DNA of 64,000 nucleotides, taken from the NCBI RefSeq assembly GCF_001050375.1, contig NZ_KQ130483.1:304182-368181 (forward strand), in the 5' to 3' direction. Shown piece after piece: positions 37,940 through 47,744 of the stretch. The translations under genes and the position numbers were made by a program. Within the stretch, counting starts at the first letter, position 1. Each line of letters opens with the position of its first letter. The notes beneath the pieces were generated by a model. The model ran no database searches, was not told the origin of the DNA, and saw only the letters and a list, made by a program, of their open reading frames with translations. The stretch comes from Catenovulum maritimum (GTDB lineage: Bacteria > Pseudomonadota > Gammaproteobacteria > Enterobacterales > Alteromonadaceae).

Positions 37940-39205
37940 TTAATGTTTCACTGGGCTAAAAATATCGCCGTCAACATTTTTAATGACAAATTCGTAGCCT
38001 TCCCTGCCATCTGAAAAACGCTTATGCAAATTTTTAAATTTCACTGTCACTTTTTCGTTATTTTGAGGGTTGTAGACAACTAAAGCATTTTCAAACTGTC
38101 TTTGGCTCGCACCATCTGGTCTAATCATGCCATCTTGAGTCGGTTTACCTAAATCAAAGTCCCACATATCATACCAGTTATGCAAGTGATCCGGCGTTTT
38201 CAGCGGATTTGGATCTGCGAATAGAACATAACCATTAGAATGCGTTAGGGCTAAAGTTGTAATTGCGCGCATTGTTTTTTCATTTTCACGATCGCCCCAA
38301 GCTTCAACCCCTGTTATCACAGGCTTCTTAAACTTTAACTCATAAAAATCAATCGCTTTTTTCATTCCGTCCCAAGTACATAAAGGTTTATATGAATGGT
38401 CTGGATCACACTCCATAAAAGCACCATTGATATACTCTTGATATTTTTCAGCTTTATTTAAATAGTCATGAATGTTCACTGTTATTAAAGCTTTATCTCC
38501 GATAGCAGCCCGAGTGAGTTTAATGATATCTAAATGACCACTCCAATCGAACATAACACCATCATAAACCCCAGAGTTAACGGCAATCTTAGACATTTGA
38601 GCAACACGCTGCTGAAAAGCTTTGTTTTCGTAATTTAACATATAGTATGGCTCTGGACCGCCCTTCCAGCCAGCAACGCGACTTCCATCATCATTTCTTA
38701 ACCAGTATTCACTATCTTCAGGTAAGTAGCTACCAGGTGCATCACGCCAGCGCACTTCCATCAGCATCACCATATTTGGGTTTTTCTCTAATAACTTTGC
38801 TCGATTAATTAAAGCTTGCTGATAAGTCTTAGGATCAAAACCATCAGCTAAACCAGTATGTTTATGATTCCACTCTGTGCCTAGTACCAAAGGTGTATTA
38901 AAACTAATTTGACTCACTGGCTCTTCCCATAGCAAATCGTGCTTTGCCGCCGCAGTTAGGCGGTTTTCTAGGGTATCTAATGGGAATTCAGCAGTATCAA
39001 GAGGATTCCATGCTTGGAATACAGATGGATAACTTCTTGACTCAACTCGCTGTTTAATTGAGTTTAAAGCTATGGTACCTAACTCTGTTTGATAGCTTTT
39101 TTCTTGCACCATTTGCGTTTTTGACTCGACAGTTTGCTCGACTGAACCACATGCTGATATACCTATTACAATTGCACTTGTTAACAACGCCTTTGTTATT
39201 TTCAT
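37940..39205 (-). CDS. Putative glycoside-hydrolase-like lipoprotein (GHL15-type TIM barrel)
   Basis: 421 residues. The N-terminus is a lipoprotein signal with lipobox ISAC. The body looks like the hypothetical glycosyl hydrolase family 15 (GHL15): MVMLMEVRWRDAPGSYLPED, SEYWLRNDDGSRVAGWKGG, a probable acid in GVYDGVMFDWSGHLDI, IGDKALITVNIHDYLN, YINGAFMECDPD and VITGVEAWGDREN. The family assignment is from memory and activity has not been shown for it. It is divergent from the two sulfatase genes, with a shared 265-bp region carrying a palindromic operator-like site. This suggests joint use of a sulfated polysaccharide. Confidence 0.65.
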   Translation of the reverse strand: MKITKALLTSAIVIGISACGSVEQTVESKTQMVQEKSYQTELGTIALNSIKQRVESRSYPSVFQAWNPLDTAEFPLDTLENRLTAAAKHDLLWEEPVSQISFNTPLVLGTEWNHKHTGLADGFDPKTYQQALINRAKLLEKNPNMVMLMEVRWRDAPGSYLPEDSEYWLRNDDGSRVAGWKGGPEPYYMLNYENKAFQQRVAQMSKIAVNSGVYDGVMFDWSGHLDIIKLTRAAIGDKALITVNIHDYLNKAEKYQEYINGAFMECDPDHSYKPLCTWDGMKKAIDFYELKFKKPVITGVEAWGDRENEKTMRAITTLALTHSNGYVLFADPNPLKTPDHLHNWYDMWDFDLGKPTQDGMIRPDGASQRQFENALVVYNPQNNEKVTVKFKNLHKRFSDGREGYEFVIKNVDGDIFSPVKH

Positions 39206-39369
39206 ACAGATCTACTCTCTAGTTTTAATAGTAATTGCTTTGCAAAATTCAATTAACAACAGATACCACAGGCATACACTCAAATTCCCAGTATGTTGAA
39301 TCGTCTTTTGCTAAGTTAGCGAGCTAGTCTAATTGCAAACAAATCCAATGTAATTGGCTTTAGCATATA

Positions 39370-39386
39370 TTGTATAAACTATACAA
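39370..39386. promoter_or_regulatory. Candidate operator between the GHL15-like and sulfatase genes
   Basis: Perfect inverted repeat TTGTATA-AAC-TATACAA in the divergent promoter region. TTGTATA/TATACAA half-sites recall sites used by GntR-type sugar-acid regulators, but the 3-base spacer is unusual and no regulator gene is nearby. Confidence 0.45.
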
Positions 39387-39470
39387 ATCTTAACTTTTTC
39401 AAACTCAGGAGTGGGTCTAAGATAAAAATTAAAATTTGAGCGCATATACCGACAGGAGATATCCAATTCC

Positions 39471-41012
39471 ATGACTTTCCATCAAAAATGGCTAAAAAAT
39501 GCCACTTTATCAGTTGCCGTACTTTCTGCAGCAGTTACTTTAGGCTGTAGTCAGCAAGCCCCTTCTTCAATTCAAGTTGCTGATAAAAAATCAGAAAAAC
39601 AAAACCTTATTTTCGTTTTAGCTGATGATATGGGATATGGAGATCTAAGTGTCAACGGCCAACAAAGTTTCACTACACCAAATTTGGACCAAATGGCCAA
39701 TGACGGAATCCGTTTTACTGATTTTTATGCTGGTTCATCGGTTTGTGCACCATCTAGAAGTGTACTTATGACAGGCCAGCATCAAGGCCATACTAGAATT
39801 CGTGCGAACTTAATGAATATTAAAGAAGCGCCAGGGTTTAAGAGCGAGCATTTACAACCAGAGGATATTACTATCGGTGATATTTTCCAACAAGCCGGTT
39901 ATACCACAGGGGTAATAGGTAAATGGGGCTTAGGTGAACTAAATGACTCAGGGCATCCAAACGAACAAGGCTTTGATTATTTTTATGGTTACTTAAATCA
40001 TATTCACGCGCACAACCACTTCCCAGATCACTTATATCGCAACAAAGAAAGAGTCGAGTTGAAAAATGAAGTCATACCATCAGGCTGTGGCTACTGTTAT
40101 AAATTTGGCTTTGAAGGCCAAATTACACCATTAGATAAACGCGTCGAATATGCAGATGATCTAATTCGTGAAGAGTCGTTACAGTTTATTGAACGAAATA
40201 AAGATAAACCATTCTTCTTAATGGTATCACTCGTTTCACCACATGCTAACAATGAAGCTAACGACGTAGATTGGGCGCATGGTTTAGAAATCCCTAGCTA
40301 TGGAAAATATGCAAACAAAGATTGGCCCGACACAATGAAAGGTTATGCGGCTATGATAGATCATATAGATACCACAGTGGGTTTACTAATAGACAAAGTA
40401 AAAAGTGCAGGCATAGAAGATAAAACCATCGTTATGTTTAGTGCTGATAATGGTCCGCATCAAGAAGCAGGTGGTGACCCGTACTTCTTTAAATCTTCAG
40501 GGCAATTTAGAGGCATGAAAAGAGATTTATACGAAGGTGGCATACGTATGCCAACCCTTGCTTGGGGTGGTCCTGTAGCTAAAGGTGTAGTAAGTGACCA
40601 TATTGGTTATTTTGGCGATTTTATGGCGACAGCTTCGGAAATGACAGGCGTTGCTCTACCCGCAGATAGAGACTCTGTTAGCTTTTTACCAACTTTATTA
40701 GGTCAAGATGAAGCACAAAAAGATCATGAGTATATTTATTGGGAATTTTATGCACATGGTTCATCACAAGCTGTGCGCATGGGTCAATACAAAGCGGTAC
40801 GTTTACCTATGTGGACAGGACCAATCGAAATTTATGACCTAGAAAAAGATCCTAGCGAAACAACTAATATTGCAGCTCAGCATCCAGAACTGGTGGCTAA
40901 GTTTGCTCAAATCATGACTGACAATAATGAAATAACAGAAAGTTGGCAGCCAGACACTAAAGGCACCTCGCCTGACCGTCTGCGTCAGCAAGGCAAAGGT
41001 TTTCAACCTTAA
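39471..41012 (+). CDS. S1 family sulfatase, lipoprotein (first of tandem pair)
   Basis: 513 residues. Lipoprotein signal with lipobox TLGC. The alkaline-phosphatase-like fold has LIFVLADDMGYGDLSVNG (metal Asp-Asp) and the formylglycine site CAPSRSVLMTG, where Cys is converted to formylglycine by a maturase not seen here. Also present are IGKWGLGE, the His in LVSPHANN and the second metal Asp-Asn in FSADNGPHQEAGG. It is about 55-60% similar by eye to the next gene. It probably removes sulfate esters from algal polysaccharides at the cell surface; the exact S1 subfamily is not readable. Confidence 0.93.
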   Translation: MTFHQKWLKNATLSVAVLSAAVTLGCSQQAPSSIQVADKKSEKQNLIFVLADDMGYGDLSVNGQQSFTTPNLDQMANDGIRFTDFYAGSSVCAPSRSVLMTGQHQGHTRIRANLMNIKEAPGFKSEHLQPEDITIGDIFQQAGYTTGVIGKWGLGELNDSGHPNEQGFDYFYGYLNHIHAHNHFPDHLYRNKERVELKNEVIPSGCGYCYKFGFEGQITPLDKRVEYADDLIREESLQFIERNKDKPFFLMVSLVSPHANNEANDVDWAHGLEIPSYGKYANKDWPDTMKGYAAMIDHIDTTVGLLIDKVKSAGIEDKTIVMFSADNGPHQEAGGDPYFFKSSGQFRGMKRDLYEGGIRMPTLAWGGPVAKGVVSDHIGYFGDFMATASEMTGVALPADRDSVSFLPTLLGQDEAQKDHEYIYWEFYAHGSSQAVRMGQYKAVRLPMWTGPIEIYDLEKDPSETTNIAAQHPELVAKFAQIMTDNNEITESWQPDTKGTSPDRLRQQGKGFQP

Positions 41013-41023
41013 ATCACACTAGC

Positions 41024-41053
41024 AAAAAAGAGGGTTTCATCACCCTCTTTTTT
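41024..41053 (+). terminator. Terminator or attenuator between the sulfatase genes
   Basis: 11-bp stem AAAAAGAGGGT/ACCCTCTTTTT, 6-base loop, T-rich end, 88 bp after the first sulfatase start of the intergenic gap and 48 bp before the second gene. It implies separate or reduced transcription of the second sulfatase. Confidence 0.8.
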
Positions 41054-41100
41054 ATCTCTCAAAATAATAATTATATTAACAAGTAGACAAAGGAAATTGG

Positions 41101-42588
41101 ATGTTCAAATTCACAAACCCCATACGAAAATTAGCCATAGCTATGGCATTGCCGACGATAGGTTTAATTGGTTGTGGTGACCAAAATGACCAAACGGCTA
41201 GCGTAAATAAAACTGAGTCCAATAAACAATACAATCTTATTTTCATTATGGCTGATGATATGGGATACGCAGATTTAGGCTCTTATGGCCAAGAAAAAAT
41301 TAAAACGCCAAACCTAGATCAAATGGCGGCTGAAGGCATTCGCTTTACCGACTTTTATGCTGGAACAACCGTATGCGCACCATCTCGCAGTGTTCTAATG
41401 ACAGGTTTGCATATGGGCCATACGCCAGTCAGGGGCAACGCAGGCGTCAAAACTCAAACTTTAGCACCAGAAGATATTACGGTAGCAGAAGTACTCAAAG
41501 ATGCTGGATATAAAACGGCTCTAGTGGGCAAATGGGGTTTGGGCGACGACGGTAATACAGGCTTGCCAAACGATCAAGGATTTGATTATTTCTTTGGCTA
41601 TCTAAACCAAGTCCATGCACACAATCACTACCCTGAATGGCTTTGGCGCAACAAAGAAAAAGTTATGTTGGATAACATAGTTGAACTAGGTCCTATTGCT
41701 TATATGGACTTTCATGGCGGTGTTGCTAAACCCGAAAATCGAAAAACCTACTCAAGCCAGTTATTTTTTGACGAAGCAGTTGAATACATTGATAACGCAG
41801 GAAAAGATCCTTTCTTTCTATTTGTTTCTTTAACTTCACCACATGCGAACAATGAAGCAGAAAAATTTGACTGGGCGCACGGCATGGAAGTACCAGAATC
41901 TAGCTATCAAGAATATGCAGATAAAGATTGGAAAGAGCCAGCCAAAGGCTATGCTGCCATGGTTGATTTTATCGATAAAGGGGTTGGCCGAATTCTAAAT
42001 AAGTTAAAAGAGAAAGGTTTAGAAGACGACACTATCGTTATGTTTACCTCTGACAATGGTCCACATGAAGAAGGTGATAATGACCCTTATTTCTTTGACT
42101 CTAATGGGCCATTTCAAGGTACCAAACGAGTACTTTATGATGGTGGTATTCGTGTCCCTATGATTGCTTGGGCACCGGGCACAGTGCCTGCAGGTAAAAC
42201 CAGTAACCATGTAGGCTACTTTGGTGATTTAATGGCTACAGCCGCTGATTTAGCAGGTGTTAAAACGCCAGAAAAACTAGATAGTGTCAGCATTAGTCCT
42301 GTGTTATTCGGCAAAGATTCTGAACAACAGCAGCATGATTTTGTTTACTGGGAGTTTTACGAAATGGGTGGTATTCAAGCTTTGCGACAAGGTAAATGGA
42401 AAGCTGTACGTACACCTATGTTCACAGGGCCAGTACAAATTTATGATATCACCAAAGACTTAGGCGAAAAAAATGATTTAGCGGATCAGTACCCTGAACT
42501 CGCAGCCAAATTTGATCGATTGATGAACAGCTCACACACCCCAGATCCGCGCTGGGTAGCGACGACAGGTGCTGCTGGCAGACATTAA
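41101..42588 (+). CDS. S1 family sulfatase, lipoprotein (second of tandem pair)
   Basis: 495 residues. Lipobox LIGC is followed by GDQND. Same architecture as its neighbour: LIFIMADDMGYADLGSYG, CAPSRSVLMTGLHMGHTP with the formylglycine Cys, LVGKWGLGDDG, LTSPHANNEAEKFDWAHG and FTSDNGPHEEGDNDPYFFDS. A shared stretch (YGYLNHIHAHNH against FGYLNQVHAHNH) shows that the two arose by duplication. AGGAAATTGG precedes the ATG. It probably acts on a different sulfate position or glycan from its paralogue, which is inference. Confidence 0.93.
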   Translation: MFKFTNPIRKLAIAMALPTIGLIGCGDQNDQTASVNKTESNKQYNLIFIMADDMGYADLGSYGQEKIKTPNLDQMAAEGIRFTDFYAGTTVCAPSRSVLMTGLHMGHTPVRGNAGVKTQTLAPEDITVAEVLKDAGYKTALVGKWGLGDDGNTGLPNDQGFDYFFGYLNQVHAHNHYPEWLWRNKEKVMLDNIVELGPIAYMDFHGGVAKPENRKTYSSQLFFDEAVEYIDNAGKDPFFLFVSLTSPHANNEAEKFDWAHGMEVPESSYQEYADKDWKEPAKGYAAMVDFIDKGVGRILNKLKEKGLEDDTIVMFTSDNGPHEEGDNDPYFFDSNGPFQGTKRVLYDGGIRVPMIAWAPGTVPAGKTSNHVGYFGDLMATAADLAGVKTPEKLDSVSISPVLFGKDSEQQQHDFVYWEFYEMGGIQALRQGKWKAVRTPMFTGPVQIYDITKDLGEKNDLADQYPELAAKFDRLMNSSHTPDPRWVATTGAAGRH

Positions 42589-42653
42589 GCTCGATAAAAT
42601 TTATACCAAGCCTAATTAAATATGGCTAAGTATCACACCCAGCTAATAGGTGT

Positions 42654-42685
42654 AAAAAACCACTTCACGCGTGAAGTGGTTTTTA
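42654..42685. terminator. Bidirectional terminator between the sulfatase and argJ genes
   Basis: Long perfect palindrome AAAAACCACTTCACG/CGTGAAGTGGTTTTT between two convergent genes. Confidence 0.85.
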
Positions 42686-42711
42686 TTTAATTGCTCGTTA
42701 TAAAATACAAA

Positions 42712-43956
42712 TTAAGTTCTGTATTCAGCATTAATTTTGACGTAGTCATAACTAAAGTCACATGTCCAAATAGTGGTTTGAGCTTCGCCTCGGTTAAGTA
42801 CAACTGTCATTTCAATTTCAGCTTGATCCATGATGGCTTGGCCTTGTTCTTCAAGGTAGCTTTCTGCTCGGCCGCCTTTTTCGGCAACCATTACATCACC
42901 AAAATATAGCTCTAATGCATTCGTGTCTAAATCTTCCAACGATTCACACTCACGAGAAGCATAACCAATGGCTGCTAACACTCTTCCTAAATTAGGATCC
43001 GATGCAAACATAGCCGTTTTAACTAATGGGCTCTTACCAATAGAAAAACCGATTGTTTTTGCTTCCTTAACCGATTTAGCACCTTTCACATTCACGGTAA
43101 TAAATTTAGTTGCCCCTTCACCGTCGCGAACAATCGCCTGAGCAAGAAATTGTGATGCTTTAACTAATTCATCAAATAATGCTTTGAAGCCGTTAGATTC
43201 TCTGGATGTAATTTTTTCAGCGCCTGATTGACCAGTCGCCATAACAATAAACGAATCGTTAGTAGAGGTATCACCATCAACAGAAATACAGTTGAAAGAT
43301 AAATCAGCGATTTCCTTAGTGATTTCATCAAGGAAAGATTGTTCTATCGCAGCATCTGTCGCTAAATAACCTAACATGGTTGCCATATTGGGATGGATCA
43401 TACCAGCACCTTTAGAAATACCAGTCACCTTCACCTTAGCACCCGCTAAGTCAATCTGACTAGAATAAGCTTTTGGCGCTATATCTGTTGTCATTATTGC
43501 TTCGGCCGCTTGTGCCCAATGATCAGTCGCTAGATTAGAGACAGCTTTTGGAATAGCAGGTAAAAGCTTGTTCATAGGTAAGTGTTCTAAAATAACACCC
43601 GTTGAAAATGGTAACACAGCTTCCATTTCTATATTCATTGTCTCTGCAACAGCTTGACATGTGACAATGGCATCTTTCATCCCTTGCTCACCTGTGCCTG
43701 CATTTGCATTACCCGTGTTAATCACTAACGCTTTAATTTGATTACCGCTCGCCAAATGTTTTTGGCACAATTTAACAGGCGCAGCACAGAATCTATTTTG
43801 AGTAAACACACCAGAAACCGAGCTACCAGGAGCAACTTCGATAACCAATAGATCTTTTCGATTCGTTTTTTTGATTCCAGCTTCAGTCCAGCCGAGACGG
43901 ATCCCCTCAATCGGGTTTAGGGTTTCTGCATTAACCGCAGGTAAATTAACAGGCAT
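42712..43956 (-). CDS. argJ: Bifunctional ornithine acetyltransferase/N-acetylglutamate synthase ArgJ
   Basis: 414 residues from the ATG at 43956; a TTG 12 bases upstream also lacks a binding site. The self-cleavage and nucleophile Thr is in GAGMIHPNMATMLGYLATDA. Other marks are EVAPGSSVSGVFTQNRFCAAPV, VINTGNANAGTGEQG, FNCISVDGDTSTNDSF and SPLVKTAMFASDPNLGR. It transfers acetyl groups from acetylornithine to glutamate in arginine synthesis. No other arg genes adjoin. Confidence 0.96.
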   Translation of the reverse strand: MPVNLPAVNAETLNPIEGIRLGWTEAGIKKTNRKDLLVIEVAPGSSVSGVFTQNRFCAAPVKLCQKHLASGNQIKALVINTGNANAGTGEQGMKDAIVTCQAVAETMNIEMEAVLPFSTGVILEHLPMNKLLPAIPKAVSNLATDHWAQAAEAIMTTDIAPKAYSSQIDLAGAKVKVTGISKGAGMIHPNMATMLGYLATDAAIEQSFLDEITKEIADLSFNCISVDGDTSTNDSFIVMATGQSGAEKITSRESNGFKALFDELVKASQFLAQAIVRDGEGATKFITVNVKGAKSVKEAKTIGFSIGKSPLVKTAMFASDPNLGRVLAAIGYASRECESLEDLDTNALELYFGDVMVAEKGGRAESYLEEQGQAIMDQAEIEMTVVLNRGEAQTTIWTCDFSYDYVKINAEYRT

Positions 43957-44131
43957 AGTAAGTTTCAAGTAACAAAAATATGCTTAAGATTTTACGACTT
44001 CAGTTGAGGATATGCAAAACATAGTTTTTAAACAGATAAAATATTTTGGCGGAATAATTTGGTGCTATGAGTTGACTCTAAAGCAGCGAAGAATATCTAG
44101 TGACGGTTCAGATAAATGGGACTCAGGCTAT

Positions 44132-44169
44132 AATAAAACCCAATCATTATTAGATGATTGGGCTTTATT
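44132..44169 (-). terminator. Terminator of the downstream surface lipoprotein gene
   Basis: 16-bp stem AATAAAACCCAATCAT/ATGATTGGGCTTTATT with one mismatch and a 6-base loop, 17 bp past the stop of the 44187-45944 gene. Confidence 0.75.
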
Positions 44170-44186
44170 ACAAGGTTAAAATTCAA

Positions 44187-45944
44187 TTATGGCTGTGGAT
44201 CAGCAACATCTATAGTTTTAACTAAGCTGATATCGCTAATTACAATATCATCACTCACGCCGTCAGCTGGCGTTAGCTCAAAGCTAAAGTAAACTGTTTC
44301 TGACCATCCTGATACCCAAGGTTTATCGCCATCGTTAGCAGCACTACCTGTCGCTAATTCTTCGCCAACAACGGGTACTCTAATCGTACCTAAGCTGACC
44401 TTATGCCAACCAGCACCAACTGGTACTGTGCCTGAGATAAGCGTTTTCGCAAGTACATTAGCTTTTGCCATAGGTGTCCAAGAGTTTCCATCTATATCGG
44501 CACCAACCACGTTAGTTGTGCCATCTTGATGTTGATTAAACCAAGGTTGAGCACCGACAGATAAAGTCACTTCATGATCTGTGTTGTTTTTAGCCCATAC
44601 AGTCAACTCAAAAGTATCTCCTTGATTTTGACCTGAACCCAAGAAATGGAAAGGATTTTCAATCGCAGAGGTACGGCGATTTTGTTCTGCATATAGTGTA
44701 CTGCCATCACCAACAGGCGTAGCTAAATGTAAGGCATTACCGCCGCCAAACCCTTGACCAATTAATACATCTCTTGTCGTTGGGACTGCCAATGTGCCAT
44801 TGCCAGCCTCAGCTAAAGAATACCAATAGTTTTCAGTGCCGCCATGCGCGACAACAGTTACCCCATCAATAACTTCAGTTGGAATAGCTTTACCTGCACC
44901 TGCAAAAGTATTTGCAAAATTATAGGTCAAAGCAGCTGAATCAGTTCCTGTACAAAAGAAGTTATCAACTACATTTACATCAACGGCATCGTTTTCAACT
45001 GGATTATCTAATTCAACTGTAACACTGACATTACTCGCTTCAACTGGACCAGCTGCTAAAATGGCATCAGTCCCACTCGCTTGCTGTATTGCAACTGCAG
45101 TATCATCAGCTGATGACCAAGAATATGAGCCTGTCGCGTCTAGGTTTTCATTCGCTGAATTTTTAGCTTGTACTCCTACAGCAGCAACACTACAAGTTGG
45201 AATATTAATAGCTGTATCGATCACCGTATCGCCATCCGTAATTTCTATCATAGCGACATTCGAATCTGAACCTGTATCGGCCGCAGCAATTAGGGTTTTG
45301 CTCGACGAGACAGTTTCTACTCCGCCAAGCGAATCTGTATGCGTCGCTGCAACATAAACTTCTTTACTTGCATCACCTGTTTGCAAAGTATAACTTGCAC
45401 CTGTCGCAACGGCTGCATCTGCAACAAACCATTGGTAACTGACTGTACCTAAACCATCAAGATCTGAAAAATCATTACTCGCTTGCAAAGTCTCACCTTC
45501 AGTAAAGTTACCCGAAATCATGACACTTCCAGCTAAAGCATCATCGATATTTTGCACTAAACTTGATGACTCAACTTGGAGGCTATATTGAAGATTAAAC
45601 ATGTCATCATGGAAGACAACCTCAGCTGAAATTTTCTTACCCACTTCGTTTTGAGTTAAATTTAACGTATCGGATGTTGCGCCAATAATTTCGACATCAT
45701 CAGCATACCAAGTGAAACTATCTAGAATAATATCACCGTCAATATCAGCCAAGGCATCAGTAACAAGCATAACATCGGAATTTTGTTCGAAATTGCCGGT
45801 GAAAGCTAAGTCACCAGTCGGTAAAGAGTCGGTTGGTGTTTCAACAACTTCGTCATCGAATTCACCTTCCTGATTAATTTCTAACTTACAGGCAGATAAT
45901 CCCATACTTAATAAAATGGCTAATGATATTTGGCTTAATTTCAT
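44187..45944 (-). CDS. Ig-like repeat lipoprotein with C-terminal carbohydrate-binding-like domain
   Basis: 585 residues. The signal ends in lipobox LSAC. Residues ~45-210 hold two repeats of the PKD/Ig-like type (LDSFTWYADDVEIIGATSDTL, VSYQWFVADAAVATGASYTL) that resemble cadherin-like adhesion modules. Then comes a Big_2-like segment (ATGSYSWSSADDTAVAIQQA). The C-terminal ~200 residues form a beta-sandwich with FELTVWAKNNTDHEVTLSVG and GWHKVSLGTIRVPVVG, like CBM4/9-type carbohydrate-binding modules. No catalytic motif is seen. It is probably an outer-membrane glycan-binding protein, an inference supported by nearby sulfatases. Confidence 0.68.
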   Translation of the reverse strand: MKLSQISLAILLSMGLSACKLEINQEGEFDDEVVETPTDSLPTGDLAFTGNFEQNSDVMLVTDALADIDGDIILDSFTWYADDVEIIGATSDTLNLTQNEVGKKISAEVVFHDDMFNLQYSLQVESSSLVQNIDDALAGSVMISGNFTEGETLQASNDFSDLDGLGTVSYQWFVADAAVATGASYTLQTGDASKEVYVAATHTDSLGGVETVSSSKTLIAAADTGSDSNVAMIEITDGDTVIDTAINIPTCSVAAVGVQAKNSANENLDATGSYSWSSADDTAVAIQQASGTDAILAAGPVEASNVSVTVELDNPVENDAVDVNVVDNFFCTGTDSAALTYNFANTFAGAGKAIPTEVIDGVTVVAHGGTENYWYSLAEAGNGTLAVPTTRDVLIGQGFGGGNALHLATPVGDGSTLYAEQNRRTSAIENPFHFLGSGQNQGDTFELTVWAKNNTDHEVTLSVGAQPWFNQHQDGTTNVVGADIDGNSWTPMAKANVLAKTLISGTVPVGAGWHKVSLGTIRVPVVGEELATGSAANDGDKPWVSGWSETVYFSFELTPADGVSDDIVISDISLVKTIDVADPQP

Positions 45945-46134
45945 ATTGGTTTCCTATTCGGCTCAAGTTAGTGTGTGATAATCCATGTGCCACAAAACAC
46001 TAACATATGATGTATTTAAATGTAACACCTAAATAACAGTATTACGTTTTAAACCTAAATTCAACAATTAGCCAACAAAAAAGTTAATAACAAATTAAAC
46101 AGGATGGGGGAAGAAACCAAAGAAAAGCCTTAGC

Positions 46135-46273
46135 TAACCTTAGTTCGGAATAAAAAGTTAACTAAGGCATTGAAAAACAGATCAAATTATTAAAATTTTA
46201 AAAATTAATTTTTAGGATGATATTTTTTCTTTTAGTGATACGAATTAGCGTACGTAATGGCTGGTATAAATTA
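46135..46273 (+). repeat. Family-1 repeat, copy E, decayed
   Basis: The left end TAACCTTAGTTCGGAATAA and the core GCGTACGTAATGGCTGG are recognisable; the rest has drifted and the right end is lost. It lies upstream of the Ig-like lipoprotein gene in a 734-bp gene-free region that also holds the 266-bp element. Confidence 0.6.
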
Positions 46274-46362
46274 CACTCTGTTTGGACGTGTTTAAATGAA
46301 TAGAAAAAATACTAAAATTTAAATAAGGAGTATGAGCTTATATAGAAAATGAAATGGAAAGA

Positions 46363-46628
46363 TAGAGCTAAATCAATATAAATAACGATAATCAGCTGGA
46401 GATAAAAGCCATTTAGGCAAGGCAAGTTGGCACAGGCATAGTGGTTCTATGCCAAGCCAAATTAACGCAGAATAAATGGCTTTTAGCCCAGCCTTTCAGG
46501 AGACTCACAGACAGCTCACTTCTGTGTTGTATCATTTTGAAAGGTGCCTACATATCTGCAATGATACGCCTTGAATTGAACTGTCTGTGATGGCTCTGAT
46601 ACTCGCAATTTATATTGATTTAGCTCTA
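46363..46628. repeat. 266-bp TIR element with nested hairpins (MITE-like, TA-flanked)
   Basis: Perfect 21-bp terminal inverted repeats (46363-46383 and 46608-46628; core GAGCTAAATCAATATAAA) continue imperfectly to ~33 bp. The outermost dinucleotide on each side is TA, as left by IS630/Tc1-type insertion. Inside are a 13-bp perfect stem (46403-46415 with 46473-46485) capped by TTGGC/GCCAA and GGCATA/TATGCC, a 10-bp stem (46505-46514 with 46581-46590) and an 8-bp stem within it (46529-46536 with 46560-46567). No protein is encoded. Confidence 0.8.
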
Positions 46629-46641
46629 ACAAATCAGAAAA

Positions 46642-46668
46642 AGAATTAGGCTAAGTTAGCCTAATTCT
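46642..46668 (-). terminator. Terminator of the gal operon
   Basis: Perfect 12-bp stem AGAATTAGGCTA/TAGCCTAATTCT with a 3-base loop. On the minus strand TTTTTC follows. It lies 10 bp after the galE stop. Confidence 0.9.
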
Positions 46669-46678
46669 ACAAAAACGA

Positions 46679-47689
46679 TTATGCATAACCTTGAGGGTTA
46701 TTTGACTGCCATCGCCATGAATCTTCAGCCATTTCAGCAACACCACGAGTCGCTTGCCAGCCAATTAACTCTGCCGCCAATTTAGGCTCAGCAAAGCATT
46801 CTGCTATATCACCTGGTCGACGGTCAACAATTTGATAAGGTACAGGTTTACCACTTGCTGCTTCAAAGGCTTTAACCATTTCAAGCACACTATAACCATT
46901 ACCAGTGCCTAAATTAATTGCATGTGCACCAGGGCTTGCATGTAATTTTTCTAAAGCTTTTACATGACCGTTCGCTAAATCAAGAACATGTATATAATCG
47001 CGAACACCTGTGCCATCTTTAGTTGAATAATCACCACCAAAAACAGATAATTTTTCTCTTTTACCTACTGCGACTTGAGTAATAAAAGGCATTAGGTTAT
47101 TCGGGATACCATTTGGATCTTCACCAATAGTACCACTCTTATGTGCACCAACTGGATTGAAATAACGAAGTAATACGACACTTAATTTAGGGTATGCAAC
47201 AACGATATCACGACACATTTCTTCAACCATTAATTTAGTTCGACCATATGGATTTGTCGCACTTAATGGGAAGTTTTCGGTAATAGGTACACTCGCAGGA
47301 TCACCATATACTGTGGCAGATGAACTAAAGATTAAGCTATTAACATCATTTTCAAGCATCACTTTAACTAAAATACGTGTGCCATTGACATTGTTATCAT
47401 AATATTCAAGTGGTTTTTCAGTTGATTCACCAACTGCCTTCAAGCCAGCAAAGTGAATAACTGAATCTATTTTATGTGATTTAAAAATATCATTTAATAC
47501 AGCTTCATCACGAATATCGCCTTCAATAAAGCTAACTTCCTTACCACAAATTTTTTCAACACGTTTTAGCGCTTCAAGTTTACTATTTGCTAAGTTATCA
47601 ATAACAACAACTTCATGACCTGCTTCGATAAGCTCGGTGCAAGTATGAGTGCCTATGTAACCAGCTCCGCCTGTTACTAAAATTTTCAT
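46679..47689 (-). CDS. galE: UDP-glucose 4-epimerase
   Basis: 336 residues, extended SDR. NAD-binding [14 protein letters not shown], the catalytic Ser-Tyr-Lys in FSSSATVYG and NPYGRTKL, and RYFNPVGAH are all present. It interconverts UDP-galactose and UDP-glucose. It is the last gene of galT-galK-galE, 55 bp after galK. Confidence 0.97.
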   Translation of the reverse strand: MKILVTGGAGYIGTHTCTELIEAGHEVVVIDNLANSKLEALKRVEKICGKEVSFIEGDIRDEAVLNDIFKSHKIDSVIHFAGLKAVGESTEKPLEYYDNNVNGTRILVKVMLENDVNSLIFSSSATVYGDPASVPITENFPLSATNPYGRTKLMVEEMCRDIVVAYPKLSVVLLRYFNPVGAHKSGTIGEDPNGIPNNLMPFITQVAVGKREKLSVFGGDYSTKDGTGVRDYIHVLDLANGHVKALEKLHASPGAHAINLGTGNGYSVLEMVKAFEAASGKPVPYQIVDRRPGDIAECFAEPKLAAELIGWQATRGVAEMAEDSWRWQSNNPQGYA

Positions 47690-47744
47690 CGTTAAACCTT
47701 TTCAAAAGGCGACATCATATCGCCTAATTTTATTAATTAATGAA

